From Lysobacter auxotrophicus (lineage in GTDB: Bacteria > Pseudomonadota > Gammaproteobacteria > Xanthomonadales > Xanthomonadaceae), in NCBI RefSeq assembly GCF_027924565.1, contig NZ_AP027041.1:2046001-2110000 (forward strand): a stretch of DNA of 64,000 bases, written 5' to 3'. The position numbers were made by a program, and so were the translations under genes. This document shows positions 8,688 through 18,310 of the stretch, piece after piece. The notes below the pieces were generated by a model that was not told the origin of the DNA, ran no database searches, and saw nothing but the letters and a program-made list of their open reading frames with translations. The first letter of the stretch is position 1. Each line of letters starts with the position of its first letter.

Positions 8688-9119
8688 ATGACGACTCCGT
8701 ACACCCTCGCATCCGACCGCCGCACGGCAACGCAGGGCGCCTCGGCCGCAGCCGCCGCGCTCTGCGCCCGCCTGCTGCTCAGCGCGGTGTTCCTGATTTC
8801 CGGGATCTCCAAGTTCTCCAACGCCGAAGGCACGCTGGGGTACATCGCCTCGGCCGGCTTGCCGTTCCCGGAGTTCTCGTTCGGCGTGGCGGTGCTGGTC
8901 GAGATCCTGGGCGCGATCCTGCTGATCGTTGGTTACCAGACCCGGCTCGTCGCAATCCTGCTCGCCATCTTTTCGCTGGTGACGGCGCTGGCCTTCCATT
9001 ACCAGATCGACGACCAGAACCAGTTCATCCACTTCCTGAAGAACCTCGCCATCGCCGGCGGATTGTTGCAGGTGGCCGCGTTCGGCCCGGGCAGCCTGAG
9101 CGTGGACGGCAGGCGCTGA
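8688..9119 (+). CDS. DoxX-family membrane protein
   Basis: 143 aa with four transmembrane stretches (about 21-40, 55-75, 78-98 and 117-133). It has the DoxX hallmarks LLLSAVFLISGISKF near the start, EILGAILLIVGYQTR in the middle and LKNLAIAGGLLQ near the end. DoxX proteins are subunits of quinone-linked redox complexes or of unknown role in membrane redox balance. It sits downstream of the HD-domain gene and ends before a bidirectional terminator. Confidence 0.88.
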   Translation: MTTPYTLASDRRTATQGASAAAAALCARLLLSAVFLISGISKFSNAEGTLGYIASAGLPFPEFSFGVAVLVEILGAILLIVGYQTRLVAILLAIFSLVTALAFHYQIDDQNQFIHFLKNLAIAGGLLQVAAFGPGSLSVDGRR

Positions 9120-9134
9120 GCGATCCCGCCGATG

Positions 9135-9161
9135 GAGGCCGCCAACGTGCGTGGCGGCCTC
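9135..9161. terminator. Bidirectional terminator-like hairpin
   Basis: A perfect 10-bp stem (gaggccgcca with tggcggcctc) with a 7-base loop lies exactly between the converging DoxX and histidine-kinase genes. Confidence 0.7.
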
Positions 9162-12146
9162 TCAGCGTTTGCGGTACGCCTCGTTGGCGCCGATGCCGAC
9201 TTTCACCTCGGTGCCGCCGCCGGGAAGGCCGCTGATGGTGAACGTGGCGCCGATCAGCGATGCGCGCTCGCGCATGCCGGTCAGGCCCCAGTGGCGTTCC
9301 ACGCCCATCCTTTCTTCCGGAATGCCGACACCGTCGTCGCGGACGGTCAGGACGACGCCGGTATCGCGGTAGGCCAGGTGGATGTCCACGCGCGTGCCAC
9401 GCGAGTGCAGGCAGGCGTTGGTGATCGCCTCACGGCCGATCTGGCGGAGTTCCTCGTAGACGATGGACTGCAGCGGCCGCGGCGGCAGCGGCACCGTGAT
9501 GTCGCACAGGAGCTGGTGCTCAGCCGCGAGTTCCTGCGCATGCCGGCCCAGGGATTCGGCCAGGTCCATCGTGCTCGCTTCCGGATCGCGCAGCAGGTGG
9601 ATGCGGTCGCGCCCTTCGCGGATCGTGTCCTGCGTGCGATCGAGCACGCGTTCCATCTGCTGGCGCAGCGGCGCATCGGGCGGCAGCCGTGACGCCAGCG
9701 CCTGGAAGCTCAGCAGCATGCCCTGCATGCCCTGCAGCAGGGTGTCGTGCAGATCGCGCGCGATGCGGTTGCGTTCGGCGATCTGCGCCTCGAAGCGATC
9801 GCGCAGGCGCGTGGTTTCGTAGCGCAGCCGCAGGACGTAGAGCAGCCACAGCGCGAGCGCGAACGCCGCGATGACCAGCGCCTTGAACCACATCGACTGG
9901 AGGAAGGTCGGCGGCACCGTGAAATCCACCGACGCGCCCTGCGGGTTCCACACGCCGTCGTTGTTCGCCGCGACGACACGGAACGTGTAATCGCCCGGCG
10001 CGAGGTTGGTATAGAACGCCTGGCGGCGGTTTCCGGCGTCGATCCAGTCCTCGTCCACGCCGGCCAGCTGGTAGCGGAACCTGACGCGGCTGGGGATCGT
10101 CAGGCTCAACGCGGTGTAGTCGATCTCGATCCGCGACGCGCCCGCCGGCAACGTCGCGGACACGGGATCGGGGAGTCGCTGCGAACCGAACGCCAGGCCG
10201 GTGATCCGCACCGGCGGCGGCAACCCGTTGCGCACGAGGCGATCGGGCTGCACCTGCACGATGGCATCGGTGGTGAGGAAGCGCAGCACGCCGTCGCCGC
10301 CTTCGGCCGCACTGTTCTTCGAATACGCCGTCACCGCGGGCGCCCGCAGCCCGTCGTCGAAATCGAAGCGCTGCGCAGGCAGCGCCGTGCCCGGCTCGTC
10401 GAAGCTGCGCAGGAGCGCGTCCCGCGACACGCGCGCGATGCCCGCACGCGACAGCAGCCACGTATGGCCCTGGCGGTCGTCGGCCATGCCGACCACGCCC
10501 TGCAGCCACGGGTCGTTGCGCTGGAGCAGCGTGATCGCGCCGTTGCGCAGCCGGGCCATGCCGCCCGTCGTGCCCACCAGCACGTCGTCGCCGACCGGCC
10601 GCAGCAGGGTGATCTCCTTTCCGGGGATGTCGTCCTTCTTCCACAGCACCTTGGTGTCGGGAAGGTCCATGTAGACCAGGCCCTGCGAACGTACGTGCGC
10701 GAGCAGGCCATCGCCGTGGGAGATCAGCGTGGTGACCTTGAGCGGTCCGTCCGGCCCGTCGGGAAGGCTTTCGATCCACTCGCCGTTCTCGTAACGCGTG
10801 AGGCCGCCGCGCGCGCGGTTGAACCAGAGTCGTCCGTCGGGCGTGGCCGCGCAGTCGAGGAAATTGCGCCGCTTGTCGACGGGTATCCCGTCGAATCGGC
10901 CACCCGTGCCGCGATAGAAGGCATCGCTCGTGGCGAACCAGATGGTTCCCGTCGCGTCCTCGCAGATGGCCTGTGGATTCCTCAGGTCCGTCAGCAAACG
11001 GGTCGTCGTGCCCTGGGGGGAGATCGAATACAGCGAGTCCGAGTCGGCCGCGTAGACGGTGCCATCGCGCGCGGCCATCAGGATGTACCCGTACGACGAG
11101 TAGGGCGCGACACCCGCCGTGGAGCGGATGTTGGCCGGCGTGAAGCGGTCCAGTCCGGCGCTGGTTCCGACCCAGATGTTGCCTTCGCGGTCTTCGAGCA
11201 CCGACAGGGCGCGGTCGGAGGTAAGACCGTCCTTCGCGCTGAAGAACTCGTGCACGGGTTGCTTGCCGCGGTACAGGTCGTGGGGCCTGGCGATCCGCAT
11301 CAGGCCGGCGGACCACGTGACGGCCCAGATCGCATCGTGGCGATCGAACAGGTAGTAGCGAAGCGAGTCGTCCGGCGGAGGCGCGATGGCGGGGTAGGGC
11401 GCGGTATCGCGGACGGCGAGCGGCAACGCCGGAAGGCGCCGCGTGCCGAAGGGACCGGACTCCCACACCTGACCGGAGCGGTCGGTCGCGAGCACCTCGT
11501 CCTCGTCCTTCGCGCGCGCGATCCCCGAATCGCGGAAGCGGCGCTCGCCCGGCTCGAGCACGAGCATCCTGGCCCGATCGGAAACCCAGATGCGTCCGTC
11601 CCGGCTCTCGGCGATTCCCCACGCGAACGGACGCTCCAGGCCCCACGACTCGCCGATGGTTTCCCAGCGACCCGCGCTGTAGCGCATCAGCGGATGGTTC
11701 GTGTTGCCGATCACCGTCCACACCGCGCCGCGCTGGTCCTCCATGAAGTAGTGGACCCACCGGTCGCTGGCGGGCGTCGAGCGGTCGATCAGTTTGCCGT
11801 CGCGCAGCACGGCGATGCGGCCGGACTGGTAACCGATCCACAGCTCGCCGTTGCGCGCGGCCATCAGGGCGGAGACGGGATCGCCCACGCGCGCGCCGTT
11901 GGCGGGCGCCGGAACCATCTCGAAACGCACGCCGTCAAAGCGGTGCAGGCCGCTGTCGCTACCGGTCCACAGGAAGCCGTCCGGCGTCTGGGCGAGGGCG
12001 TAGATGCCCAGCGGCACGCCGTCTTCCGCGGTCCAGCGGCTGTGTTTGAATTCATCCAGCCTCACGGCCGGATCCAGCGCACGCGATGGCGCCGGGCCGA
12101 GCAGGATCGCAAGACCTGAAAGCACTGCAAGAAGATGGCGCACCAC
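9162..12146 (-). CDS. Sensor histidine kinase with periplasmic propeller, Y_Y_Y and HisKA_3 domains
   Basis: 994 aa. A signal peptide (1-23) is followed by a long periplasmic region of two-component-regulator propeller repeats such as GFLWTGSDSGLHRFDG and GNIWVGTSAGLDRF (about 35-660). Next come a Y_Y_Y domain (about 695-765) and one membrane span (about 768-790). The cytoplasmic HisKA_3 dimerisation box is IARDLHDTLLQGMQGM, and the ATPase domain has EAITNACLHS and VRDDGVGIP motifs. The architecture matches sensors of extracellular polymers or small ligands. There is no receiver or DNA-binding domain, so a separate regulator is needed; the NarL-type gene at 7286-7921 is the nearest one without a kinase. 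Confidence 0.93.
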   Translation of the reverse strand: MVRHLLAVLSGLAILLGPAPSRALDPAVRLDEFKHSRWTAEDGVPLGIYALAQTPDGFLWTGSDSGLHRFDGVRFEMVPAPANGARVGDPVSALMAARNGELWIGYQSGRIAVLRDGKLIDRSTPASDRWVHYFMEDQRGAVWTVIGNTNHPLMRYSAGRWETIGESWGLERPFAWGIAESRDGRIWVSDRARMLVLEPGERRFRDSGIARAKDEDEVLATDRSGQVWESGPFGTRRLPALPLAVRDTAPYPAIAPPPDDSLRYYLFDRHDAIWAVTWSAGLMRIARPHDLYRGKQPVHEFFSAKDGLTSDRALSVLEDREGNIWVGTSAGLDRFTPANIRSTAGVAPYSSYGYILMAARDGTVYAADSDSLYSISPQGTTTRLLTDLRNPQAICEDATGTIWFATSDAFYRGTGGRFDGIPVDKRRNFLDCAATPDGRLWFNRARGGLTRYENGEWIESLPDGPDGPLKVTTLISHGDGLLAHVRSQGLVYMDLPDTKVLWKKDDIPGKEITLLRPVGDDVLVGTTGGMARLRNGAITLLQRNDPWLQGVVGMADDRQGHTWLLSRAGIARVSRDALLRSFDEPGTALPAQRFDFDDGLRAPAVTAYSKNSAAEGGDGVLRFLTTDAIVQVQPDRLVRNGLPPPVRITGLAFGSQRLPDPVSATLPAGASRIEIDYTALSLTIPSRVRFRYQLAGVDEDWIDAGNRRQAFYTNLAPGDYTFRVVAANNDGVWNPQGASVDFTVPPTFLQSMWFKALVIAAFALALWLLYVLRLRYETTRLRDRFEAQIAERNRIARDLHDTLLQGMQGMLLSFQALASRLPPDAPLRQQMERVLDRTQDTIREGRDRIHLLRDPEASTMDLAESLGRHAQELAAEHQLLCDITVPLPPRPLQSIVYEELRQIGREAITNACLHSRGTRVDIHLAYRDTGVVLTVRDDGVGIPEERMGVERHWGLTGMRERASLIGATFTISGLPGGGTEVKVGIGANEAYRKR

Positions 12147-12449
12147 AGCAGCCCCCGTAGGCTGTTCGATCTGGTGGGTTGATCGCGTGCGCGGATAACC
12201 CCCTCGCGCAGGATCGCAATGCTACCTGTTCGGCATGCGGAGCGACTCATTCTTTCGACGTATGACATCCGTCATGGCGTGCATGTCGCGCGGCGCGGGC
12301 TGCATTCGGCGCGCACGGCGCGCGAACAGTTTCAGATGACACGAACAGTCGTCCCGATGCGGGCAGGCGATGCGCCCGTGATTCGAACGTCGAATGGAGG
12401 GCGAGGCGGTCATCGTGTCGCAGGGCAGGTGTGATGCCCCGACGCACGC
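12147..12449. other. Intergenic region upstream of the propeller kinase
   Basis: About 300 bases between the kinase start and the end of the lipid operon. I see no convincing gene or hairpin. It should hold the kinase promoter. Confidence 0.5.
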
Positions 12450-13274
12450 TCACTGGCAGCGCGTGGCCAGTGGCGCCTTCAGCGCCTGCTCGTAGGCGAG
12501 CGTCGCGGCTTCGGCGCGTTGCGGTGAGGGCGGGAACTCGATGCGCACCCGCATCGGCGAGCCGTCCTCTCCCCGGATCGTGCCGGGTCCTTCGAAGGTG
12601 CGAAGGCGCTTCGTGGTGGCGTCGTAGGTGACCTGCATGTTCGGCGCGACGAAGCCGAGCCAGTGGTCGAGGCTGAGCCGTAAGCGCACGAGGTCGCCCT
12701 CCGAGGCGTCCACGCGCTGCACGCGAATCGGCAGCGGCGAGCCGCGACTGGGCATGAGGAACTTCGCGTGGGCGACGGTGCCGCTCGCCAGCACGGTCCA
12801 GCGTTCGCGTACCCAGGCGTCGAAGCCGGCGTCGATCACCGTGTCCGCATCGACGTCCACCGTGCGCTGGCGCAAGGGTGCGGCGGTCGAGGCGCGCCAG
12901 TACGCGCGACGCGTTCCCGACGCGCCTTCCACGCCTTCGCGGTAACCGTCGCGCGCGTCGTCGAACTCGAATGCGGGTGCGCCCGGCAGCGCCGTGTCGA
13001 TAATGCGCTTGCGTGCGAACGCGCGCCCGTCCGGGCAACGGTAGACGACGAGGCGACTGCGCTCGGTTCCGGCGGTGCGGATCCAGTGCTGCTCCTCGTA
13101 CACCAGGCGGCCGGTGCGAAGGTCGGTCGCACGCCCGGTCGTGCGTTCCAGGCTGGACGCATCGGCACCGCAAATGAAACAGCCCGACATGGCGACCACG
13201 CAGGCGAGGCGCGTGCGGGCCGATCGCGCGGTGACACGGAGGCGACCGCGCACCGTGTTACGGGTAGGGCTCAT
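12450..13274 (-). CDS. Exported protein of unknown function, last gene of the lipid operon
   Basis: 274 aa from ATG at 13274 (MSPTRNTVRG). An N-terminal hydrophobic stretch (about residues 22-36, ACVVAMSGCFICGA) is probably a signal or lipoprotein-type anchor. The mature part is beta-rich, with the phrase GRLVYEEQHW and RLVVYRCPDG. It resembles uncharacterised proteins regularly found beside lipocalin and CFA-synthase genes. No catalytic residues can be assigned. It starts 26 bases after the lipocalin stop, so it is likely the final gene of the nine-gene leftward operon. Confidence 0.65.
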   Translation of the reverse strand: MSPTRNTVRGRLRVTARSARTRLACVVAMSGCFICGADASSLERTTGRATDLRTGRLVYEEQHWIRTAGTERSRLVVYRCPDGRAFARKRIIDTALPGAPAFEFDDARDGYREGVEGASGTRRAYWRASTAAPLRQRTVDVDADTVIDAGFDAWVRERWTVLASGTVAHAKFLMPSRGSPLPIRVQRVDASEGDLVRLRLSLDHWLGFVAPNMQVTYDATTKRLRTFEGPGTIRGEDGSPMRVRIEFPPSPQRAEAATLAYEQALKAPLATRCQ

Positions 13275-13300
13275 GGATGCTCGCCCGCCGGTTGTACGTA

Positions 13301-13855
13301 TCAGGGTGTCGCCTTGGCATCGCTCGCGGTTTCCGGCCAGCGCTGCGGCACCTTGCGCAGTTCGTCCGTGCGATACCCCATGTCGCGCAGGCGCTGCACG
13401 GCGTCGGCATAGGCGGCCTCCGGGATGACGGGCGTGCGCGCCATGATCCAGGCGTAGTCCCGTTTGCTGCGCGCGACGATCGTCAGCGTGTAATCCGGAT
13501 CGAGGTACGAGATGACGTACTCGGCCTGGATCGGCCAGACGAACTGCATGCCCCACACGGCGTTGCCCGTGCCGACGCGGACCGTGCCGACGGGATGCAT
13601 CGTGCGTACCGGCGCATCGAAACCGCCGCGCCGGTAGCGGAAGTGCGTCTGGATGCGGCCGTCTTCGCGCAGCGAGTAGGACTCGATGGCGTTGTACGCG
13701 TCGCGCTCGGGGAACGAGGGGATGTGCGCGATCACGTACCAGTCGCCCATGAAGCGCGGAAGGTCCACGTTGGCCACCTTCGGCACCGTCGGCGCGGTGT
13801 GCGCGCAACCGCACAGGGCGAGCAGCCCGGCGGCGAGAGCGGTCATGCGTTTCAT
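13301..13855 (-). CDS. Outer-membrane lipocalin (Blc-like) lipoprotein
   Basis: 184 aa. A lipoprotein signal (MKRMTALAAG, then LLALCGC) ends at a lipobox Cys near residue 17. The bacterial lipocalin motif lies at about 33-44 (RFMGDWYVIAHIP, the GxW signature). Later strands include VWPIQAEYVISYLD and DYAWIMARTP. Blc-type lipocalins sit on the inner face of the outer membrane and bind fatty acids or lysophospholipids. Its place in an operon with fatty-acid methyltransferases and a desaturase fits a role in handling modified or damaged acyl chains. The gap to the upstream methyltransferase is one base. Confidence 0.9.
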   Translation of the reverse strand: MKRMTALAAGLLALCGCAHTAPTVPKVANVDLPRFMGDWYVIAHIPSFPERDAYNAIESYSLREDGRIQTHFRYRRGGFDAPVRTMHPVGTVRVGTGNAVWGMQFVWPIQAEYVISYLDPDYTLTIVARSKRDYAWIMARTPVIPEAAYADAVQRLRDMGYRTDELRKVPQRWPETASDAKATP

Positions 13856-13856
13856 C

Positions 13857-14927
13857 TCAGTCCTCCCGCGCGAACCGGTAGTGGGCGACCTGCCATTCCT
13901 CGCCGCCGCGATACCCGAACAGCTCCGCGCACGCCATCCAGAACATGCGCCAGCGCTGGTTCCACAGCGTCGCCGCCTCGCCGTATGCGTCGCGCAGCGG
14001 GGCCATGACGGCATCGCCTCGCGCATCGTGGTTCGCAAGCCAGTGGTTCGCGGTGCGCGCGTAATGCTCGCCGCCGAGGATCCAGCGTTCGTCCAGTCGC
14101 AACGCCTGCTGGAAATGCAGCAGCGTATCGGCCGCCGGCATCAGGCCGCCGGTGAAGAAGTGCCGGCCCATCCAGTCGTCCTTGCCGTCGACCTCGAACG
14201 GGTAGAGCAGGGTGCGGTGGCAGAAGATGTGCACGAAGAGGCTGCCGCCGGCGCGCAGCCATCGCGCGATGCGCCGCATCAGCACGTCGTAGTTGCGCAT
14301 GTGCTCGAACATTTCGATCGACAGGCAGCGATCGAACGACGCGCCATCCAGTTCGAGCCGGTTCGCATCGCAGGTGACCACGCGGACGTTGGTCAGGCCC
14401 AGTTCGCGGCACCGCGCGAGGAGGTACTCGCGCTGCCCGTGCGAGTTCGACACCGCGGTGATGCGCGAGCGCCGGTAGCGCTGCGCCATCCACAGCGTGA
14501 GCGAACCCCAGCCGCAGCCCAGTTCGAGGATGTCGAGCCCGTCGGCCAGGCGCGCACGTTCGGCGTAAAGCTCGAGCATCGCCTCCTCGGCTTCGTCGAG
14601 CGTCTCGCGGCCCGTGGGGTAGTAGCAGCACGAATACTTGAGGCGCGCGCCGAGGCACGCCTGGAAGAACGCGGGCGGCAGTTCGTAATGCTGGCGGTTG
14701 GCCGCGTCGGCGTGAACGGCGACCGGGCTGTGGCGCAGCATCGACAGGCGCTGCGTCATCCGCCGCGATTGCGCCTCGATGCCGCCGTCGCGCTCGTCGC
14801 GCAGGCGTTGGTCGCACAGGCGGCGGATTCCGAAGCGGATCGCGGCGTCGGGCAGTAGACCGCGCTCGGCCATGCCCAGCAGGCCGGGCGCGGGCAGGTC
14901 GGGGACGGCGTGCATCACGGTGCTCAT
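13857..14927 (-). CDS. CFA-synthase superfamily methyltransferase (coclaurine-N-methyltransferase-like)
   Basis: 356 aa; the ATG overlaps the stop of the upstream DUF1295 gene (ATGA). SAM-binding motif I is LELGCGWGSLT, with IEMFEHMRNY further on, where canonical CFA synthases have VEAIG. The N-terminal half has the CFA-family QHYELPPAFF and KYSCCYYPTG. The stretch LFVHIFCHR plus FFTGGLMPAADT is typical of the CFA-like subgroup that includes plant coclaurine N-methyltransferases. It probably methylates an unsaturated acyl chain or a related lipid, but the substrate is not shown by sequence. It is distinct from the canonical CFA enzyme four genes upstream in transcription order. Confidence 0.82.
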   Translation of the reverse strand: MSTVMHAVPDLPAPGLLGMAERGLLPDAAIRFGIRRLCDQRLRDERDGGIEAQSRRMTQRLSMLRHSPVAVHADAANRQHYELPPAFFQACLGARLKYSCCYYPTGRETLDEAEEAMLELYAERARLADGLDILELGCGWGSLTLWMAQRYRRSRITAVSNSHGQREYLLARCRELGLTNVRVVTCDANRLELDGASFDRCLSIEMFEHMRNYDVLMRRIARWLRAGGSLFVHIFCHRTLLYPFEVDGKDDWMGRHFFTGGLMPAADTLLHFQQALRLDERWILGGEHYARTANHWLANHDARGDAVMAPLRDAYGEAATLWNQRWRMFWMACAELFGYRGGEEWQVAHYRFARED

Positions 14928-15706
14928 CGAGGCTCCTTCGGAAACCAGGGAAACAGCATGGAGGTGGAGCGCTGGTAACGACGGTAGTCGTCGCCGCGCG
15001 TGCGCAGGGCCTGGCGTTCGGTATGCGGAATGCCGCTGAGCCAGCGCAGGAAGACGTACATCGTCAGCGGTCCGGCCCAGGCGAGCCACGCGATGGGCGA
15101 TCCCACCGCCAGCAGGACATAGGCGAACCAGTGCAGCCACTCGAAGAAGTAGTTCGGGTGTCGGCTGTAGCGCCACAGGCCGCTGCGCATCGTGTGCCCG
15201 CGGTTTTCCGGGCGCGACCGGAAGCGCGCGAGCTGCGCGTCGGCCAGCGTTTCGCCCGCGACGGAGATCGCCCACATCAGCACGGCGGCGAAGAAGAATC
15301 CGTTCGGCCCCGCGACCGGGTTGCGCGCCACCGCGGCGAACGGCAACGCGAACAGCACCACCAGCAACGCCTGCGCCTGGAACAGCGCGAACCATCGGAG
15401 CGGATCGTCGCCCCAGCGTTCGCGCAACGCGGCGTAGCGGCCGTCCTCGTGTTCGCCGCGCACGCGACGCCACAGATGCCAGGCCAGCCGCAGGCCCCAG
15501 AGCCCGCCAAGGATCGCGAGCAGCACGCGCGGGATCGCCGCGCCGTCGCCGAGCGCGGCCAGCAGCACGGCCGCGCCGGCGACACCGCAGGCCCAGACGA
15601 CGTCGACCAGCCCGGCATTGCGGCGGCGTTGCTGCCATCGCCACGCGAGCGTCTGCGCGATCGCCGCGAGCACCCACACGAGCAGCAGGGACGCGCCGGT
15701 GTTCAT
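14924..15706 (-). CDS. DUF1295 (steroid 5-alpha-reductase-like) membrane protein
   Basis: 260 aa with about six hydrophobic segments. The DUF1295 signature is clear: GLVDVVWACGVA near the N-terminus, RFRSRPENRGHTM, GLWRYSRHPNYFFEW and the C-terminal GDDYRRYQRSTSMLFPWFPK. The C-terminal half is shared with isoprenylcysteine methyltransferase/steroid-reductase folds that bind a cofactor at the membrane face. It is expected to reduce or otherwise modify a lipid double bond, by family inference. Both ends overlap neighbouring genes by four bases. Confidence 0.88.
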   Translation of the reverse strand: MNTGASLLLVWVLAAIAQTLAWRWQQRRRNAGLVDVVWACGVAGAAVLLAALGDGAAIPRVLLAILGGLWGLRLAWHLWRRVRGEHEDGRYAALRERWGDDPLRWFALFQAQALLVVLFALPFAAVARNPVAGPNGFFFAAVLMWAISVAGETLADAQLARFRSRPENRGHTMRSGLWRYSRHPNYFFEWLHWFAYVLLAVGSPIAWLAWAGPLTMYVFLRWLSGIPHTERQALRTRGDDYRRYQRSTSMLFPWFPKEPR

Positions 15707-16236
15707 CGGGAGCCGCCCATCGCCAGCGGCGGCACCGGGGCCGTCCCGCGCGCGTGACGCGCGACGAGCGTCAACACGCAGGTCGCGACGGCCCATCCGA
15801 TCGCGAGCGCGATCGTCGCCTGCGTCGAATCAACCAGCTCCACCGCGCCCAAACGTGCGGCGCCGAGGTACGCCAGCGGTCCCCCGATTGCGCCGAGAAG
15901 GAACGCCGCGCCCGGACGCAGCCACCCGAGCGAATGCGTCAGCGTCATCGCGAACGCGCCCCACAGGGCGACGATCCACGCCGGCACGGGCGCGCCTTCG
16001 CCGCCGCGGTACACGATCCAGCCCAGTTGCCCGAGCGCGCCATCGAGCACGATGCCGAGCAGCAGCGCGCACGCGACGAGCCGTGCATCCAGCCGGCGTT
16101 GCGACGAACCGATCCACTGCAGTGCGACGAATGCGCTGCACGCCAGCACGCCGATCCACGCGGCACCGCGCGCAGCGCCGAGCACCGAGGCCCACCACGC
16201 AAGCTGGAATCCGGCGAAGTTGGCGAACGATCGCAT
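15703..16236 (-). CDS. DUF2878 integral membrane protein
   Basis: 177 aa, with five or so hydrophobic helices and little soluble sequence. NFAGFQLAWWASVLGAA at the start is typical of DUF2878. It is regularly found with CFA synthase and DUF1365 genes, as here. No catalytic motif is visible; a scaffold or lipid-transfer role is only a guess. The start overlaps the CFA-synthase stop by one base (TGATG). Confidence 0.8.
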   Translation of the reverse strand: MRSFANFAGFQLAWWASVLGAARGAAWIGVLACSAFVALQWIGSSQRRLDARLVACALLLGIVLDGALGQLGWIVYRGGEGAPVPAWIVALWGAFAMTLTHSLGWLRPGAAFLLGAIGGPLAYLGAARLGAVELVDSTQATIALAIGWAVATCVLTLVARHARGTAPVPPLAMGGSR

Positions 16237-17507
16237 CAGGCCTCCGGCGTGCCCGCGCGCTCCGCGTCCGGGCGGTAGCCGGGGCGCGCGAACAGCATCT
16301 GCGCGACGCCGATCGAACGCTCGCGGAAACCGCCTTCGCAATAGGCGAGGTAGAACTCCCACATGCGGATGAAGCGTTCGTCGAAGCCAAGTGCACGCAC
16401 CTGCGGCAGGCGGTCCAGGAAGCGTTCGCGCCACGCCTGCAGCGTGCGCGCATACGACAGCCCCATGTCTTCCAGATGCAACAACGCGAGATCGCTGGCG
16501 GCGGTCTTCGCCGACAGCATGGCGGCGATCGACGGAATGAACGAGCCCGGGAACACGTGCCGCTTGATGAAGTCCACCGAGCGCACGGCCTGTTCGTAGC
16601 GGTGGTCCTCGATGGTGATCGCCTGGATCAGCGCGAGCCCGTTCGCCGACAACCGTTCGCCGATGCATTCGAAATAGCGGCGCAGGTTCTCCGGCCCGAT
16701 CGCTTCGACCATCTCGATCGAGACCAGCTTGTCGTAGGTGCCGTCCAGCTCGCGGAAGTCGCGCTGCAGGACGGTCACGCGCTCCTGCAGGCCGGCCTCG
16801 GCGACGCGTTGGCGCGCCAGTTCGTACTGCTCGCGCGAAAGCGTGGTGGTGGTGACGTGGCAACCGTGTTCGCGCGCGGCGTGCAGCGCGAAGCCGCCCC
16901 AGCCGGTGCCGATCTCCAGCACGCGATCGCCTTCGCGCAGCTGGAGCTTGCGGCAGATCGCCTCGAGCTTGCGCGTGGAAGCGGTTTCGAGCGTGTCGTC
17001 GTCGCGTTCGAACAGCGCGGAGGAGTACATCAGGTCCTCCGACAGGAACAGGCGGAAGAACGTGTTGCCCAGGTCGTAATGCGCGGCGATGTTGCGACGC
17101 GCGCCCGACGCGGTGTTCCGCCGCAGCGCGTGCGCCGCTCGCAGCACCCCGCCGGCGATCCGCGCCGGACCGCGCTCGACATCGTCCAGCAGGTCGCGAT
17201 TGCGGACGAGCAGACGCACCAGGCCGACGAGGTCGTCGCACTGCCATGCACCGTCCATGTACGCCTCGGCCGCGCCGACGCTGCCGCCGAGCGCGACCGC
17301 CCGATAGAAGCGCGCATCGTTGACGCGCAGCCGTGGTGGCGGGCTCCGACCGGTGTCCTCGCCGAGCGTGAGCGAGTCCCACGGGTCCTGCAGCGCGAGG
17401 GCGCCGGTGCGCAGCCTCGCCAGTTGCGACACCACGCGATCGCGCAGGAGCCGGTCGAAGGCGCCGGCGGCGGGAAGGGGAAGGACCTGCTGCGCGGTGT
17501 CGCTCAT
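16236..17507 (-). CDS. cfa: Cyclopropane-fatty-acyl-phospholipid synthase
   Basis: 423 aa, full family length. The order is N-terminal lipid-binding region ([27 protein letters not shown]), then [24 protein letters not shown]-binding [12 protein letters not shown], and [14 protein letters not shown], followed by [22 protein letters not shown] and the C-terminal [16 protein letters not shown]. These are all Cfa landmarks, including the active-site Glu-His-rich loops. It transfers a methylene from SAM to a double bond in a phospholipid acyl chain at the inner membrane. Related enzymes can instead make methylated, non-cyclised chains, which the operon context leaves open. Confidence 0.93.
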   Translation of the reverse strand: MSDTAQQVLPLPAAGAFDRLLRDRVVSQLARLRTGALALQDPWDSLTLGEDTGRSPPPRLRVNDARFYRAVALGGSVGAAEAYMDGAWQCDDLVGLVRLLVRNRDLLDDVERGPARIAGGVLRAAHALRRNTASGARRNIAAHYDLGNTFFRLFLSEDLMYSSALFERDDDTLETASTRKLEAICRKLQLREGDRVLEIGTGWGGFALHAAREHGCHVTTTTLSREQYELARQRVAEAGLQERVTVLQRDFRELDGTYDKLVSIEMVEAIGPENLRRYFECIGERLSANGLALIQAITIEDHRYEQAVRSVDFIKRHVFPGSFIPSIAAMLSAKTAASDLALLHLEDMGLSYARTLQAWRERFLDRLPQVRALGFDERFIRMWEFYLAYCEGGFRERSIGVAQMLFARPGYRPDAERAGTPEA

Positions 17508-18310
17508 GGGGCGGAGCCCTTTGCGGGATGGTCGGGATCGGGGTGGTCGTGCATGGGCGTGCGCTTGAGCCACAGCTTCAGCGCCTGCCAGTGGATGGCG
17601 CCGATGACCTGAAGCGTCATGGCGGGATATCGCCACAGCACGCGCGACAACGCCGCGGCATCGAGCGGTCGACGCGCGAGCGCCAGCGTGGCGTCGAACT
17701 CGCGATGCGCGCCATCGAGCACGTTCATGTGCACGCGCAGGCTCTCGCCGGGCGGCGTGAAGGTCCATGCGTAGCGGCGCTGCATGGCCATGAAGGGCGA
17801 CACATGGAAAACCTTGTCGAACTGCCAGTGGAGCGCACGTCCGCGCTGCTGCGCGTGCGCGACCGGCAGCACGTAGGCGTGGCGTTCGCCCCAGGGGGTG
17901 TTGGTGATCTCGGCCACCACGTGCTCCAGTGTGCGGTGGTCGGAGCCGTAGCAGTAGTAGAAGCTCACCGGGTTGAACGCATAGCCGAAGTAGCGCGCGT
18001 GCGTGAGCAGGCGGATCGGGCCGATCGGCGTGACGCCGGTGGCCGCCGCCACGCGTTCGCGCACGGCCTGCGCGAGCGGACGATCGGGCGGGCCGAGGTA
18101 ATCGCTGCGGCGGAACTCGCCGAGATTGCGGCCGCGCGTGGACCAGAACGGATGTGCGTCCAGCACGGTGTCCACCTCGTCCAGGTCGAGGAACAACTGC
18201 GCGATGCGGTAATCGAAGGCATGTCGCCGCGGCGCATGGCGTCGATGGCGCACCGTGCCTTCGTACAGTGCGCTGCTGCGTGGACGCATGCGGTCGCCGC
18301 CGTCGCTCAT
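17504..18310 (-). CDS. DUF1365 family protein
   Basis: 268 aa. The start [10 protein letters not shown] overlaps the stop of the FAD oxidoreductase gene. DUF1365 landmarks are [39 protein letters not shown] and [17 protein letters not shown]. This family is nearly always adjacent to an FAD-dependent oxidoreductase and a CFA-type methyltransferase, exactly as here. Its biochemical role is not settled. It belongs to the middle of the nine-gene lipid operon. Confidence 0.9.
   Translation of the reverse strand: MSDGGDRMRPRSSALYEGTVRHRRHAPRRHAFDYRIAQLFLDLDEVDTVLDAHPFWSTRGRNLGEFRRSDYLGPPDRPLAQAVRERVAAATGVTPIGPIRLLTHARYFGYAFNPVSFYYCYGSDHRTLEHVVAEITNTPWGERHAYVLPVAHAQQRGRALHWQFDKVFHVSPFMAMQRRYAWTFTPPGESLRVHMNVLDGAHREFDATLALARRPLDAAALSRVLWRYPAMTLQVIGAIHWQALKLWLKRTPMHDHPDPDHPAKGSAP

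Noticed and set aside
9747-12119. A 790-codon plus-strand frame opposite the propeller kinase
   Set aside because: Composition is rich in Arg/His/Gln without hydrophobic structure. The kinase on the other strand has complete domains.
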